DNA of 64,000 nucleotides from Streptomyces violaceoruber (GCF_033406955.1 NZ_CP137734.1:5890001-5954000); one strand, 5' to 3'; counted from the stretch's first letter, positions 51,671 to 60,644 are shown. Program-made: numbers and translations. Notes: generated from the letters alone by a model not told the origin.

Positions 51671-52305
51671 TCCTCGCCGAGGACTCGACCCTGCTCAGGG
51701 AGGGGCTGGTGCGGCTGCTGGCGGAGGAGGGCCACGAGGTCCTCGCGGCCGTCGGCAATGCCGAGCTGCTCCTGAAGGCGGTCGCCGAGGACCCGCCGGA
51801 CGTGGTCGTCGCCGACGTCCGGATGCCGCCCACACACACGGACGAGGGCCTGCGCGCGGCCCTGGAGATACGCGGGCGGTGGCCAGGGGTCGGAGTGCTG
51901 GTGCTCTCGCAGTACGTCGAGAAGCGGTACGCGACCGAGCTGCTCACCGGGGAGACGGAAGGAGTCGGATACCTGCTCAAGGACCGGGTGGTCCAGGTCG
52001 ACGAGTTCCTCGACGCGCTGGAGCGGGTGGCCGCCGGACGCGCCGCGTTCGACCCGGAGGTCGTCCGTCAGCTGCTCGGCCGGACGACGCACACCGACCT
52101 GCTCGCCCGGCTGACCGTGCGGGAGCGGGACGTGCTGGCCGAGATGGCGCAGGGCCACACCAACGCGGCGATCGCCCGTCGGCTGCACATCTCGCAGAGC
52201 GGGGTGGAGAAGCACACCAACGCGATCTTCGACAAACTCGAGCTGACCGGAGGGGAGGGCTATTCACGCCGCGTGCTGGCGGTGCTGCGCTACCTGGGGA
52301 GCTGA
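51661..52305 (+). CDS. LuxR/NarL-family response regulator
   Basis: A 214-residue regulator. The receiver domain has acidic E7-D8 and phospho-acceptor Asp52 (VVVADVRMPP), with the conserved Lys in YLLKDRV. The C-terminal LuxR helix-turn-helix is LTVRERDVLAEMAQGHTNAAIARRLHISQSGVEKHTNAIFDKL. The ATG at 51661 overlaps the kinase stop by 10 nt, so the pair is translationally coupled. Two dyads upstream of the kinase gene are its probable binding sites. Confidence 0.94.
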   Translation: MRVILAEDSTLLREGLVRLLAEEGHEVLAAVGNAELLLKAVAEDPPDVVVADVRMPPTHTDEGLRAALEIRGRWPGVGVLVLSQYVEKRYATELLTGETEGVGYLLKDRVVQVDEFLDALERVAAGRAAFDPEVVRQLLGRTTHTDLLARLTVRERDVLAEMAQGHTNAAIARRLHISQSGVEKHTNAIFDKLELTGGEGYSRRVLAVLRYLGS

Positions 52306-52348
52306 CGGGAGCCGAGGGGGACCCGGCAGGAGCGGAAGGGCGCCGGGC

Positions 52349-52567
52349 TCAGCCGCAGCAGCCGCCGCCGCAGCAACCCCCACCGCCACCGCCGCCCGAC
52401 GACGGCGCCGGTGCGGAGGCCGAGCCGCCGACCGCGACCGTCGACAGCAGCTTCACCGTGTCGTCGTGACCCGCCGGGCAGGCGGCGGGAGCGGAGGACT
52501 CGGCCATGGGACGGCTCAGTTCGAAGGTGTCGCCGCAGCTGCGGCAGCGGTACTCGTAGCGAGGCAT
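52349..52567 (-). CDS. FmdB-type zinc ribbon protein
   Basis: A 72-residue protein. It starts MPRYEYRCRSCGDTFELSRPM, the FmdB/CxxC-CxxC regulatory-type zinc ribbon (CRSC and a second C-x-x-x-H like CPAGH), and ends in a Gly/Cys-rich tail (CCGGGCCG). Family proteins are probable small zinc-binding factors of unknown function. An ATG 6 nt upstream is also possible. Alone on its strand after the response-regulator gene. Confidence 0.88.
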   Translation of the reverse strand: MPRYEYRCRSCGDTFELSRPMAESSAPAACPAGHDDTVKLLSTVAVGGSASAPAPSSGGGGGGGCCGGGCCG

Positions 52568-52623
52568 GGGCACAGATTAACCGGCAGGGCCGGCCCCGGG
52601 TCCCGGTCGGCCGATCTCGGTGA

Positions 52624-54027
52624 TCAGTGACCGGCCCCGCGCTCCTCGCGGATCTGGGCGACCACATGGGCCACCGTCTGCCGGACCGCTTCCGTCTCCG
52701 TGAGGAAGTGCCAGTAGTCGGGGTGCCGCCCCTCCAGCGTGGTGATCGCCCGTTCCAGCCGGGCCACGGCCTCGTCCAGGGGACGCGCGTGACGGGCCTC
52801 GGGGGTGTTGCGGCCGGCCATGGCCAGGCGCTGGGCGTCGCGGATGGCGAAGCGGGTGCGCTCGATCTCCTGCTGCGGGTCCTTCTGCACGGCGTTGAGC
52901 TGCCGCAGCCGGTCGCCGGCCGCCGATACGGCCTCGTCGGTGGAGTTCAGCAGCGCTCGGACCGTCGACAGCAGGGCGGTGGCGTCGGGCCAGCGCTGTT
53001 CGTCGCGGGCGGCCTGGGCCTCGGCCAGCTTCCGCTCGGCCTGCCGGACCGATTCGGTGGCCTGGTCCGGCACGTGCTGGAGGTCCTGCCAGCAGGCGGC
53101 GGTGAACCGGCGCCGCAGCTCGCTCAGCACCGGCTCGACCTGCTCGGTGCGGGTGGTCAGCGCCTGGGCGCGGGTGCGCAGGGAGACCAGGCGGTGGCCG
53201 ATCTCGGCGGCGCGCTCGGGCAGTCGTTCGGCCTCGGCGCGGACCGCCTCGGCCTCACGGGTGACCCGTTCGGCCCGCTCGAGGGTCTGGGGCACGCCGT
53301 GCTGTCCCGCGCCCTGGTTCAGCCGGGTCAGCTCCGGACCGAGGGCGGCGAGACGGGTGGCGAGGTCGTCCGCCCGCAGACCGGAGCCGCGTGCGGCGTC
53401 CAGGGCGTTGGAGGCGGCGAGCAGAGCCTGCCGGGCGCGTTCGACGGCGGGCGCCAGCCGGGCCAACTGGGTCTCCGCCTTGCCGAGCAGGGGGCCGAGG
53501 CCCTCGGCGAAGTGGTCGAGTTCCTGCTTGACCCGGCCCAGCTCGGTCCTGGCGGCGGTCAGTTCCGTGCGGGCGTGGGCGGCGGCGGACGCTTCCAGGT
53601 CGTCCCGGTCCAGGTCGTGGGCGTCGACGGCGCTGATGTACTGGTGGCTGACCTCGTCGATGCGCCGGCCCAGGGCATCGAAGTCGGTGACCGCGCGCCG
53701 GGCGGCGGGGGAGGAGTCGACGGCAGCGATCGTCTCTATCGAGATCCGCAGGTCCCGCTGGGCGGTGTCCAGTTCGTAGAACGCGGCGGCCGCGTCGTCC
53801 TTGGCGGTCTGGGCCTCCGCCCGCTGGCTCTCGGCCCGCCCGCCGAACCAGCGCCGGGTACCGCCCCCGGCGAACGCCGCGGGGAGCGCGATCACGGCGA
53901 GCAGGGGCAGACCCATCAGGGTGAGCGTGCTGGTGACCGCGCCGGCCCGGCGCCGACGCGAGCGGTGCGGCAGGCGCTGGGCGCGCGCCACCATCGGCGA
54001 GTACGGCTGCGATGGCGTCGCCGTCAC
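52624..54027 (-). CDS. Membrane-anchored coiled-coil protein of unknown function
   Basis: A 467-residue protein that I do not recognise. It has a basic N terminus (HRSRRRRAG), one hydrophobic helix at about residues 30-54 (VTSTLTLMGLPLLAVIALPAAFAGG) and then about 400 residues of Ala/Arg/Glu-rich helical heptads ending in HPDYWHFLTETEAVRQTVAHVVAQIREERG. The predicted form is a rod projecting from the membrane. No catalytic motif. It is 71 nt from the DUF4097 gene on the same strand and might work with it. Confidence 0.7.
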   Translation of the reverse strand: MTATPSQPYSPMVARAQRLPHRSRRRRAGAVTSTLTLMGLPLLAVIALPAAFAGGGTRRWFGGRAESQRAEAQTAKDDAAAAFYELDTAQRDLRISIETIAAVDSSPAARRAVTDFDALGRRIDEVSHQYISAVDAHDLDRDDLEASAAAHARTELTAARTELGRVKQELDHFAEGLGPLLGKAETQLARLAPAVERARQALLAASNALDAARGSGLRADDLATRLAALGPELTRLNQGAGQHGVPQTLERAERVTREAEAVRAEAERLPERAAEIGHRLVSLRTRAQALTTRTEQVEPVLSELRRRFTAACWQDLQHVPDQATESVRQAERKLAEAQAARDEQRWPDATALLSTVRALLNSTDEAVSAAGDRLRQLNAVQKDPQQEIERTRFAIRDAQRLAMAGRNTPEARHARPLDEAVARLERAITTLEGRHPDYWHFLTETEAVRQTVAHVVAQIREERGAGH

Positions 54028-54098
54028 ATCACTCTCCCGTGTCGTCCGTCCTGCCCGGGTTCATTCTCCCACCCGTTAGGGACGAACACACGGGCCGG

Positions 54099-54869
54099 TC
54101 AGTTCGCGGTTCGCACGGTGATTCCGCCGTCACCGGACCGGGCGTCGACGACGTGCGCGCTGGTGTCGTCGGTGGGCACGGACACGTCGACCGAGCCGTC
54201 ACCGGTGTCGGTGGACACCTTGTACGTGGCCCGGGGAAGCGAGATCGTCACGGAGCCGTCGCCGGTGCGGGACTCCACCTGGTCCGGGACGGTGCCCAGC
54301 TCCAGCCGGACCGAGCCGTCGCCGGTCTGCGCCCGGACCCGGCGGGAGGAGACCGCGGCCCGTACGGAACCGTCGTCGGTACGCAGTTCCAGCGGCCCGG
54401 AGGAGTCGGTGACGTGCACGGAGCCGTCGCCGGTGCGGATGTTCAGCGCGTCCTCGAACCCGCTCGCCCGCACACTGCCGTCCCCGTCCCTCACCTTGAC
54501 GGCGACGCCGCGCGGCACCTCGATGCGGTGCTTGGCCGCGCAGTCGGCGACCACGCCGGAGCAGTGCATCCGCAGCACCAGCCGGTCGCCGTCCATCTTC
54601 CAGGTCACCTCGGGGTCCGAGCCGAGGGCGACCGACCCGGAGAACCACCGCGTGACCTGGACCTTCCCGGAGGCGTGGTCGTCCGAGGCGACGATCTCCA
54701 GGGCGGAGTCGTCGGAGTCGACGGTGAGCGTGCGGCCCTGGAGGGCGAACGACCGGTGCTCGGGGGCGTTGTCGTCCGAGGCGGAGGCGCAGGCGCTGAG
54801 GCCCGCGACGAGGACGGCGACGGCGCCGACGGCGGCGAACGCGCGGACGGGAACGGTACGGGCGGGCAT
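54099..54869 (-). CDS. DUF4097 beta-strand-repeat lipoprotein
   Basis: A 256-residue surface lipoprotein. A signal peptide with lipobox LSAC predicts lipidation near Cys27. The body contains seven roughly 18-24-residue repeats marked by (D/G)DGSV, as in KVRDGDGSVRAS, IRTGDGSVHVT and AQTGDGSVRLE. They form a beta-solenoid (DUF4097/adhesin-like). ATG 54869 is preceded by GGGGGAG. Function unknown; DUF4097 proteins often lie beside two-component systems and stress genes. Confidence 0.88.
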   Translation of the reverse strand: MPARTVPVRAFAAVGAVAVLVAGLSACASASDDNAPEHRSFALQGRTLTVDSDDSALEIVASDDHASGKVQVTRWFSGSVALGSDPEVTWKMDGDRLVLRMHCSGVVADCAAKHRIEVPRGVAVKVRDGDGSVRASGFEDALNIRTGDGSVHVTDSSGPLELRTDDGSVRAAVSSRRVRAQTGDGSVRLELGTVPDQVESRTGDGSVTISLPRATYKVSTDTGDGSVDVSVPTDDTSAHVVDARSGDGGITVRTAN

Positions 54870-55094
54870 GGCGGTCTCCCCCTGGAACGGACGACGAGGC
54901 GCCGCACCCGGGGCCATCCGCGCCGGCGGAGCCCTTCTCGGTGAGGCTCTTCGACCGTACGGAGCGGGCGCTCCCGCGGGGATCCGGGCCGCTACCGGAT
55001 CGAGGGTGGGGTTAACCCCCGATCCCCGGGTGAGCACGGCGGGAACGCGTTTGCCGGGCAGCGCCCCGGGCCATGTAGGCTGTCGACTCGTCCT

Positions 55095-55169
<75 letters not shown>

Positions 55170-55192
55170 GGACCGGCGCCGTCGTCGGAGCC

Positions 55193-55221
55193 AAGGCCCC
55201 CGGAGATCTTCCGGGGGCCTT
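55193..55221. terminator. Terminator between tRNA-Val and the 111-residue gene
   Basis: AAGGCCCCCGGA and TCCGGGGGCCTT are perfect 12-bp complements around a 5-nt loop GATCT. The hairpin lies after the tRNA and overlaps the stop codon of the converging gene, so it can serve both. Confidence 0.85.
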
Positions 55222-55555
55222 ACGCGTGCGGGCCCTCATGAGCGTGCTTCAGCTCCGACCGGGCGCTCACCTGGTCGGGACCGGTCATCTCCGACCAGTA
55301 GCGATGGGTGCTGACGAACACGGCCAGCTCGCGCTCGCGCTGCCGCAGCTTCTCGACCTCGGCCTGCTCGTCCGCCGACCAGCCGGGGGAGGCCGGGCGT
55401 TCGACCTTGCGCCAGCCGTTGTCGTCACTGAAGCCGTCGAGCGGTTCGACGGACCAGGGAAGTCTCTTGAGCAGGGCCGACAGCTCGGCCCGGACCTGAT
55501 GCAGTTCCTCCTGACCGGCGAGGAGATCACTGGGGAAATCATAGGTCGTAGCCAC
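55220..55555 (-). CDS. Hypothetical 111-residue protein
   Basis: An acidic, soluble, helical protein, unknown to me. Features: PSDLLAGQEELHQVRAELSALLKRLPW, DDNGWRKVERPASPGWSADEQAEVEKLRQRERELAVFV, and a His-rich C terminus (LKHAHEGPHA). Leu/Glu-rich heptads suggest a short coiled coil. The ATG at 55555 has only a weak upstream box. Function not assigned. Confidence 0.75.
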   Translation of the reverse strand: MATTYDFPSDLLAGQEELHQVRAELSALLKRLPWSVEPLDGFSDDNGWRKVERPASPGWSADEQAEVEKLRQRERELAVFVSTHRYWSEMTGPDQVSARSELKHAHEGPHA

Positions 55556-55669
55556 GTTCCAATGATACGCCTGTTCGATTTTGAGGCGCGCGTTCCCTTC
55601 GGTGGTTCACGCGAACGGGTGGCCCGCGGCCCGGCCCGACTGTCAGACCCCTGCCCTACCGTGAAAGAC

Positions 55670-56203
55670 ATGGACGGCATGGACGAGCGGAACGCGCCGG
55701 GCGGGGAGCGGGTGTGCCTGGTCCCCTGGGCGGAGGGGGACCTGTGGCTGCTGCGCAGGACCAACAGCCCGGAGATGACCGTGCACCTCGGCGGCCCGGA
55801 GAGCGAGGAGCGGCTCCTGGCCCGGCACCGGCGGTACGTGGAGCCGGCACCCGGGCAGATGTACCGGGTGACGCTGGCGGACGGCGGTGAGACCGTCGGC
55901 TCCGTCGGGTACTGGCAGCGGACCTGGCGGGACACCGAGGTGTGGGAGACCGGGTGGGGCGTGCTGCCGGAGTTCCAGGGGCGGGGGCTGGCCGTGCGGG
56001 CGGCCCGCGCGGTCCGGGAGGTTGCCCGCACCACCGGGACCCACCGGTATCTGCACGCCTTCCCGGGTGTCGGCCACGCCGCTTCCAACGCGGTCTGCCG
56101 AGGGGCCGGGTTCACGCTCCTCGGGCAGGTCGACGCCGAGTATCCGAAGGGCCGCCGGATCAGGTCGAACGACTGGCGGGTGGACCTCGAGGGAGGAGAC
56201 TGA
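55670..56203 (+). CDS. GNAT family N-acetyltransferase
   Basis: A 177-residue acetyltransferase of the RimJ/RimL-like type. Core segments are VWETGWGVLPEFQGRGLAVRAARAVREVAR (acetyl-CoA site with Q-G-R-G-L-A) and FPGVGHAASNAVCRGAGF. Starts at GTG 55661, ATG 55670 or ATG 55679 are possible; I chose 55670 as the first ATG, but no Shine-Dalgarno is evident. The DUF2277 gene follows 4 nt later, behind a GGGAGGAG box. Confidence 0.85.
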   Translation: MDGMDERNAPGGERVCLVPWAEGDLWLLRRTNSPEMTVHLGGPESEERLLARHRRYVEPAPGQMYRVTLADGGETVGSVGYWQRTWRDTEVWETGWGVLPEFQGRGLAVRAARAVREVARTTGTHRYLHAFPGVGHAASNAVCRGAGFTLLGQVDAEYPKGRRIRSNDWRVDLEGGD

Positions 56204-56207
56204 CGTC

Positions 56208-56441
56208 ATGTGCCGCAGCATCAAGACCCTGCGTCCGCCCGTGCTGGCCGAGGAGGCCACCGAGGACGAGATCAGGGCCGCCGCCCTTCAGTACGTACGC
56301 AAGGTCTCCGGATTCCGTGCGCCCGCCGCGCACAATCAGGAGGTCTTCGACCGCGCCGTCGAGGCCGTCACCGCGGCCACGACCGAGCTGCTGGCCGACC
56401 TGGAGATACGGGGAGGCGGCGGAGCGCGAAAGGCTTCCTGA
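56208..56441 (+). CDS. DUF2277 protein
   Basis: A 77-residue small soluble protein with the family opening MCRSIKTLRPPVLAEEATEDEI and a central ALQYVRKVSGFRAPAAHNQEVFDRAV. GGGAGGAG lies 7 nt before the ATG at 56208. It is likely co-transcribed with the preceding acetyltransferase. Function unknown. Confidence 0.9.
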   Translation: MCRSIKTLRPPVLAEEATEDEIRAAALQYVRKVSGFRAPAAHNQEVFDRAVEAVTAATTELLADLEIRGGGGARKAS

Positions 56442-56467
56442 AGCCTCGCTGCCGAGGTTTGCGCGGT

Positions 56468-56531
56468 TACGAGCCACCGCCGCTACGAGCCTCCGCCGCT
56501 CCGAGCCGCCCGCGCTCCGTGCCGCCCGCGC
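56468..56531. repeat. Four 16-bp tandem repeats in a convergent gap
   Basis: Copies at 56468, 56484, 56500 and 56516 follow the pattern TMCGAGCCNCCNSCGC with 1-3 changes each. The array ends exactly at the DedA stop codon (56531-56533), between the DUF2277 stop and DedA gene. Possible slippage locus or transcript-end structure. Confidence 0.85.
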
Positions 56532-57169
56532 TACGAGGCCTCGGTCGTTCGCGGCTGGCGGCGCATCAGGTATGCCGCTGCCGCGCCCGCGCCGAACAGC
56601 GCCACCAGTGACACTCCCGTCGCCAGCCAGGTGGCGCCCAGCCACTGGCCGCCGAAGTAGCCGAGGGCGACGCTGTACGCGGCCCACGCCAGGCCGGCCA
56701 GGGCCGACCAGGGGAGGAACTCGCGGACCCGGCGATGGGCCGAGCCGGCGACGAGTGAGACCACCGAGCGGCCGGCCGGGGCGAAGCGGGCCAGGACGAC
56801 GAGGGCGCCGCCGCCGCGGGCCAGGGCACCGCCGAGACGTTCCTGCGCGGTGGTCAGCCGCCGGGAACGGGCGATCGCGCGGTCCAGCCGTGCCCCGCCG
56901 CGCCAGGCGAGGCGGTAGACGGCCAGGTCGCCGACGACGGACGCGGTCGCCGCGCAGAGCGTGAGGACGAGGATGTCGGGGACGTCCTCCGGGACCCGTC
57001 CGGCAGCCGCCGCTCCCGAACCCGCGGCCGCCGCCGTCGCCGCCGTGATCACCAGGACCCCGCTCGGCAGCACCGGCAGGAAGATGTCGAGGAGCACCGA
57101 GGCGCCCACCAGCACATAGATCCATGGGCTGCTGACCAGCGACCCGATACTTCCCAGACCTTCGACCAC
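56531..57169 (-). CDS. DedA family membrane protein, second copy
   Basis: A 212-residue DedA-fold protein. The characteristic ILLDIFLPVLPSGVLVIT, a central FAPAGRSVVSLVAGSAHRRVREFLPW (conserved Arg) and several hydrophobic helices are visible. I chose GTG 57169 because GGGGAG lies 5 nt upstream, giving MVEGLGSIGSLV; upstream ATGs lack such a box. Probable lipid-flippase-like role, as for the other DedA. Confidence 0.87.
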   Translation of the reverse strand: MVEGLGSIGSLVSSPWIYVLVGASVLLDIFLPVLPSGVLVITAATAAAAGSGAAAAGRVPEDVPDILVLTLCAATASVVGDLAVYRLAWRGGARLDRAIARSRRLTTAQERLGGALARGGGALVVLARFAPAGRSVVSLVAGSAHRRVREFLPWSALAGLAWAAYSVALGYFGGQWLGATWLATGVSLVALFGAGAAAAYLMRRQPRTTEAS

Positions 57170-57343
57170 GACAACTCCCCGGTACTCCCCCGTGGGCCGG
57201 GCCATGCCGCGAGACGCGGGGACGGCAGGAGCGGCCAATGACAGCCATACAGCGTACGCCCGGGGTGTGACAGAGGGTTCACAGGGGGCTTGTGTGATCG
57301 ACGCAGGGCGTTCACACGGGGGAGGGGGCCCGCGGCGGTCCGC

Positions 57344-57805
57344 TCAGGCGGCGACCGGCGTCTGCCGCTCGGGGGCGGACTCTTCCGGCTCGGACGCGCG
57401 CCGGGCGAGGAGACGGTCCAGGCCGAAGGCGCCGGAACCGGTGAAGGCGAGCAGCAGGAAGGCCCAGCAGAACATGGCGGGGGCCTCGCCGCCGTTCTCC
57501 ATAGGCCACAGGGCGTCCGGCTGGTGCACCTTGAAGTAGGCGTAGGCCATGGAGCCGGAGCAGATGACCGCTGCCGGGCGGGTGCCGAGGCCCAGCAGGA
57601 CGAGGCCGCCGCCGACCAGTTGGATCACGGCCGCGTACCAGCCCGGCCAGGTGCCCGCGTCGATCGTGCCGCCCGTCATCGCGGCGCCGCCGAGGACGCC
57701 GAAGAGGGAGGCGGCGCCGTGGCAGGCGAAGAGCAGGCTGACGACTATGCGGAACAGGCCGAGAACGTACGGCTGGGCGCTGGTGCTGTTGAGGCGTGCG
57801 GGCAT
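57344..57805 (-). CDS. DoxX family membrane protein, probably iron-regulated
   Basis: A 153-residue, four-helix membrane protein (VLGLFRIVVSLLFACHGAASLFGVLGG, AAVIQLVGGGLVLLGLG, AAVICSGSMAYAYF, AMFCWAFLLLAFTGSGAFGLDRLL). This is the DoxX-type quinone/oxidoreductase partner fold. I chose ATG 57805 with AAGGAG 9 nt upstream. A strong iron-box half-site lies about 70 nt upstream. Confidence 0.87.
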   Translation of the reverse strand: MPARLNSTSAQPYVLGLFRIVVSLLFACHGAASLFGVLGGAAMTGGTIDAGTWPGWYAAVIQLVGGGLVLLGLGTRPAAVICSGSMAYAYFKVHQPDALWPMENGGEAPAMFCWAFLLLAFTGSGAFGLDRLLARRASEPEESAPERQTPVAA

Positions 57806-57875
57806 GCGGGGGTGCTCCTTCGGTCGGCCGGCCGGGGCGGGCCGGTGGGGGACGGAACCGAGTGGGCTGCCCACG

Positions 57876-57889
57876 TTAGGTGAGCCTAA
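57876..57889 (-). promoter_or_regulatory. Iron box (DmdR/IdeR-type) upstream of doxX-family gene
   Basis: On the minus strand the site reads TTAGGCTCACCTAA. It exactly matches the last 14 positions of the DtxR/IdeR/DmdR iron box consensus (TTAGGTTAGGCTCACCTAA). It lies about 70 nt upstream of the DoxX start, over the expected -10 region, implying repression when iron is plentiful. Confidence 0.8.
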
Positions 57890-58060
57890 TGAGTACTTGC
57901 AAGTTCAACATTCCGCCATAACCTGACGTGCGGTCACCTGCCCGACGCTGCCGCAGATCCAGGTGGGAGCGCTCCCACACCCGCGGTGCGGCCCGCCGAT
58001 GTGACTCGATTCATACCCCGTCCCGCCCTCACCGACTCCTGCCGGAACAACGCCATACGG

Positions 58061-59755
58061 CTACGTCAACTCCCGGTCCGCGACCGTCCGCAGGACATGT
58101 GTCCCGTCCCGGTCCGCGCGGGCCTGTTCCAGGCGCAGCCGGGCCGACCGCCCCCGCAGGGTCAGCGTCATGATCTGGTTCCCGAACCAGGGCCCGCCGG
58201 TCCTGCGCCAGCTCACCGACGGCGGCGCACAGCGTCCGTGCCGGGCGATGCGCCGCCCGAGGGCCCGCGCCGGAGCACTCCAGCCGAAACGGAAGCCGAG
58301 GCGGATCGAGAGCGGCACCGAATTGTGGACGGGGGAGCAGGTCAGCTGGGCCACCCGCGCGTCGGGCGTGCGCCCCGGCCACGACGGCTCGGCCACGTAG
58401 GCGTGGTGGACGTCGCCCGACAGCACGCTCACCGACGCGGGCGCCCCGGGCCCGGTACCGGCGTCGGCGATCAGGTCGCCGAGGGCGTCGAAGGACGAGG
58501 GGAACGCGGACCAGTGCTCCAGGTCGGCGCCGCGCCGTATCCGTTCCCCGGCCCGTGCCCAGCGGGCGCCCCGCTCGCCGCCGCACATCGCGGCGTTCCA
58601 CGCCTCCACGTCGTGCACCAGATGGGGCAGCAACCAGGGCAGGGAGGTGCCGATCAGCAGGTGGTCGTAAGCGCCGTCGCTGTCACTGCCGCTGTCACTG
58701 CCGCCGTCTCTGTCGCCGTCTCTGTCGCCGTCGCCCCGGCCCTCCATGACCTGCTCGCGCAGCCAGGCGGCCTCGCCCGGGTCGAGCATCGTGCGGCGGT
58801 CCTCGTCCAGGACGCGGGCCGCGCGGGAGTCGACCATCAGCAGTCTCGTGCGCCCGAAGTCGCGCCGGTAGCTCCAGCGGACGGAGGCCGGATCGGCGTC
58901 GGCCCGTGCGGCGAACTCCCGCACGGCGTCGGTGCCGTCGGACGCCTCGCGCACGGTCGTGTAGAGCGGGTCGGCGGCCAGTTCGTCCGGGGAGAGGTTG
59001 CCCAGTTGCTGGTACACCCAGTACGACATCAGCCCGCTCAGCACCCGCTCCTGCCACCAGTCGGTGGCCCGCATGTCGGCGAGCCAGGCGGCGGAGGTGT
59101 TCCAGTCGTCGATGACGTCGTGGTCGTCGAAGATCATGCAGCTCGGCACGGTGGACAGCAGCCAGCGCACCTCGGGGTCGAGCCAGGACTCGTAGTAGAG
59201 GCGGGTGTACTCCTCGTAGTCGGCGACCTGGTCGCCGGGGCCCGCCGTCACGTCGCGGCGGCCGGCGATCCACTCACGCGTGGCGTCGGAGATCTCGTCG
59301 GCGTACACCTGGTCGCCGAGCAGCAGCAGCACGTCCGGGCGGGTGCCTGAGGGATCGGCCGCGACGCGGGCGGAGAGGGTGTCCAGGGCGTCGGGACCCA
59401 CCCTGCCCTTGCCTCCCGAGGGCGGCGCCGCCCAGCGGCAGGAGCCGAAGGCGACGCGCATGCCGTCGTCGTCCCCGGGCGTGGCGATCACCGAGGGCGG
59501 GAAGCGGGAGTCGGGCGGCGGCCACACGCCCGTGCCGTCGAGCAGCACCTCGTACTCCGTCGCCGTGCCGGGGGTCAGGCCGCCGACCGGGACCAGGGCG
59601 TAGTGGTGGTCGGCGATCCGGAAGCTGTGGGCCGTGCCCCGGGCGCCGTCGGCGCAGCGCACCTCGGCGGTGCAGGGGCGGTCCGTCTCGACCCAGACGG
59701 TCGCGCACGAACCGTCGGTGTACCTCAGCAGTGGGCCAAGGCGCAGTTCCGCCAT
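58061..59755 (-). CDS. PhoD-type alkaline phosphatase/phosphodiesterase
   Basis: A 564-residue calcium/iron metallophosphatase. Metal-binding segments are VLLLLGDQVYADEI, CMIFDDHDVIDDWN and VSVLSGDVHHAYVAE, with ADHHY/SSFDALGD near. It lacks a signal peptide, unlike classic secreted PhoD, so it may be cytoplasmic. A Gly/Asp/Ser-rich insertion encoded by short tandem repeats lies around residues 340-365. The upstream and flanking DNA shows no PHO box I can name. Confidence 0.88.
   Translation of the reverse strand: MAELRLGPLLRYTDGSCATVWVETDRPCTAEVRCADGARGTAHSFRIADHHYALVPVGGLTPGTATEYEVLLDGTGVWPPPDSRFPPSVIATPGDDDGMRVAFGSCRWAAPPSGGKGRVGPDALDTLSARVAADPSGTRPDVLLLLGDQVYADEISDATREWIAGRRDVTAGPGDQVADYEEYTRLYYESWLDPEVRWLLSTVPSCMIFDDHDVIDDWNTSAAWLADMRATDWWQERVLSGLMSYWVYQQLGNLSPDELAADPLYTTVREASDGTDAVREFAARADADPASVRWSYRRDFGRTRLLMVDSRAARVLDEDRRTMLDPGEAAWLREQVMEGRGDGDRDGDRDGGSDSGSDSDGAYDHLLIGTSLPWLLPHLVHDVEAWNAAMCGGERGARWARAGERIRRGADLEHWSAFPSSFDALGDLIADAGTGPGAPASVSVLSGDVHHAYVAEPSWPGRTPDARVAQLTCSPVHNSVPLSIRLGFRFGWSAPARALGRRIARHGRCAPPSVSWRRTGGPWFGNQIMTLTLRGRSARLRLEQARADRDGTHVLRTVADRELT
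58673..58738. repeat. Short tandem repeats inside the PhoD gene
   Basis: GTCACTGCC-type and TCTGTCGCCG-type 9-12-bp units repeat (CTGTCACTGCCG; TCTGTCGCCG twice). In frame they encode a Gly/Asp/Ser-rich loop (GDGDRDGDRDGGSDSGSD). Length likely varies between strains. Confidence 0.75.
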
Positions 59756-59843
59756 GATGATCCTCTCCTCCGTCGCCCCGTACGGTACGGAACGACGGAG
59801 GCCGGCGGGGAGGTTCCGCGCCGAACGTACGGTGTACGGGGCG

Positions 59844-60488
59844 TCAGCAGTTGGCGAGGTAGCCCTGCAGCGCGGACTTCTCCGCCGAGTCGACCGAGAG
59901 GTCGTAGTAGTACTTCACCTGCACCCAGGCGCGCACGTACGTGCAGCGGTAGGCGCTGCGCGAGGGCATCCAGGTGGCCGGATCCTGGTCGCCCTTGGAC
60001 TGGTTGACGTTGTCGGTGACCGCGAGCAGCTGGGGCCGGGTCAGGTCGTTGGCGAAGGACTGCCGGCGCGAGGTGGTCCAGGAGTCGGCGCCGGAGTCCC
60101 AGGCCTCGGCGAGCGGCACCAGGTGGTCGATGTCGACGTCGGAGGAGGCGGACCAGGTGGCGCCGTCGTAGGGGGAGTACCAACTGCCGCTGGTGGCGGC
60201 GCAGGAGGAGTCGGTGACGACGTTCGTGCCGTCGCGCTTGAGGATCGTCTCGCGGGTGTTGCAGGTGCCGGACTGGGTGATCCAGTGCGGGAAGAGGTCG
60301 CGGTCGTAGCCGGTGCGGTCCTCGGTGGCCACCGTGAGGGAGGCGAGGTAGGTGCGGGCGGTGGCGGCGCTGACCGGGGTGGGGAGGGCGGCGGAGGCGG
60401 CCGGGCCGTTGAGGAGCCCGGCGGAGGCTATGAGCCCGGTGAACGCGGCGAGGAAACCGAGCCGTCGACGCGCGTAGAACTTCGGCAT
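59844..60488 (-). CDS. Secreted HNH endonuclease-like protein
   Basis: A 214-residue exported nuclease. The signal peptide (RRRLGFLAAFTGLIASAGLLNGPAASA, cleavage near ASA-AL) fits secretion. The DUF1524/HNH core is DVDIDHLVPLAEAWDSGA with D-x-D-H, followed by RQSFANDLTRPQLLAVTDNVNQSKGDQDPATWMP (Asn). Four Cys could form disulphides. ATG 60488 gives the signal peptide; a longer frame upstream has no box. Family members are the GmrSD/HNH-type extracellular DNases of streptomycetes. Confidence 0.9.
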   Translation of the reverse strand: MPKFYARRRLGFLAAFTGLIASAGLLNGPAASAALPTPVSAATARTYLASLTVATEDRTGYDRDLFPHWITQSGTCNTRETILKRDGTNVVTDSSCAATSGSWYSPYDGATWSASSDVDIDHLVPLAEAWDSGADSWTTSRRQSFANDLTRPQLLAVTDNVNQSKGDQDPATWMPSRSAYRCTYVRAWVQVKYYYDLSVDSAEKSALQGYLANC

Positions 60489-60644
60489 GCGAACTCCCTT
60501 GGGGTGTGGGGGTGTTGGGACGCGGGCAGGGGAATGCTCGCGACGCCGCATGGCGCACAGGTGTGCGGTCGGTAAGAAGTTAGTGACGTGTGCATGGCGC
60601 GTCTAGGAGTGCGACGGGACTCGTCACAGGACTTTGACGAGTGC

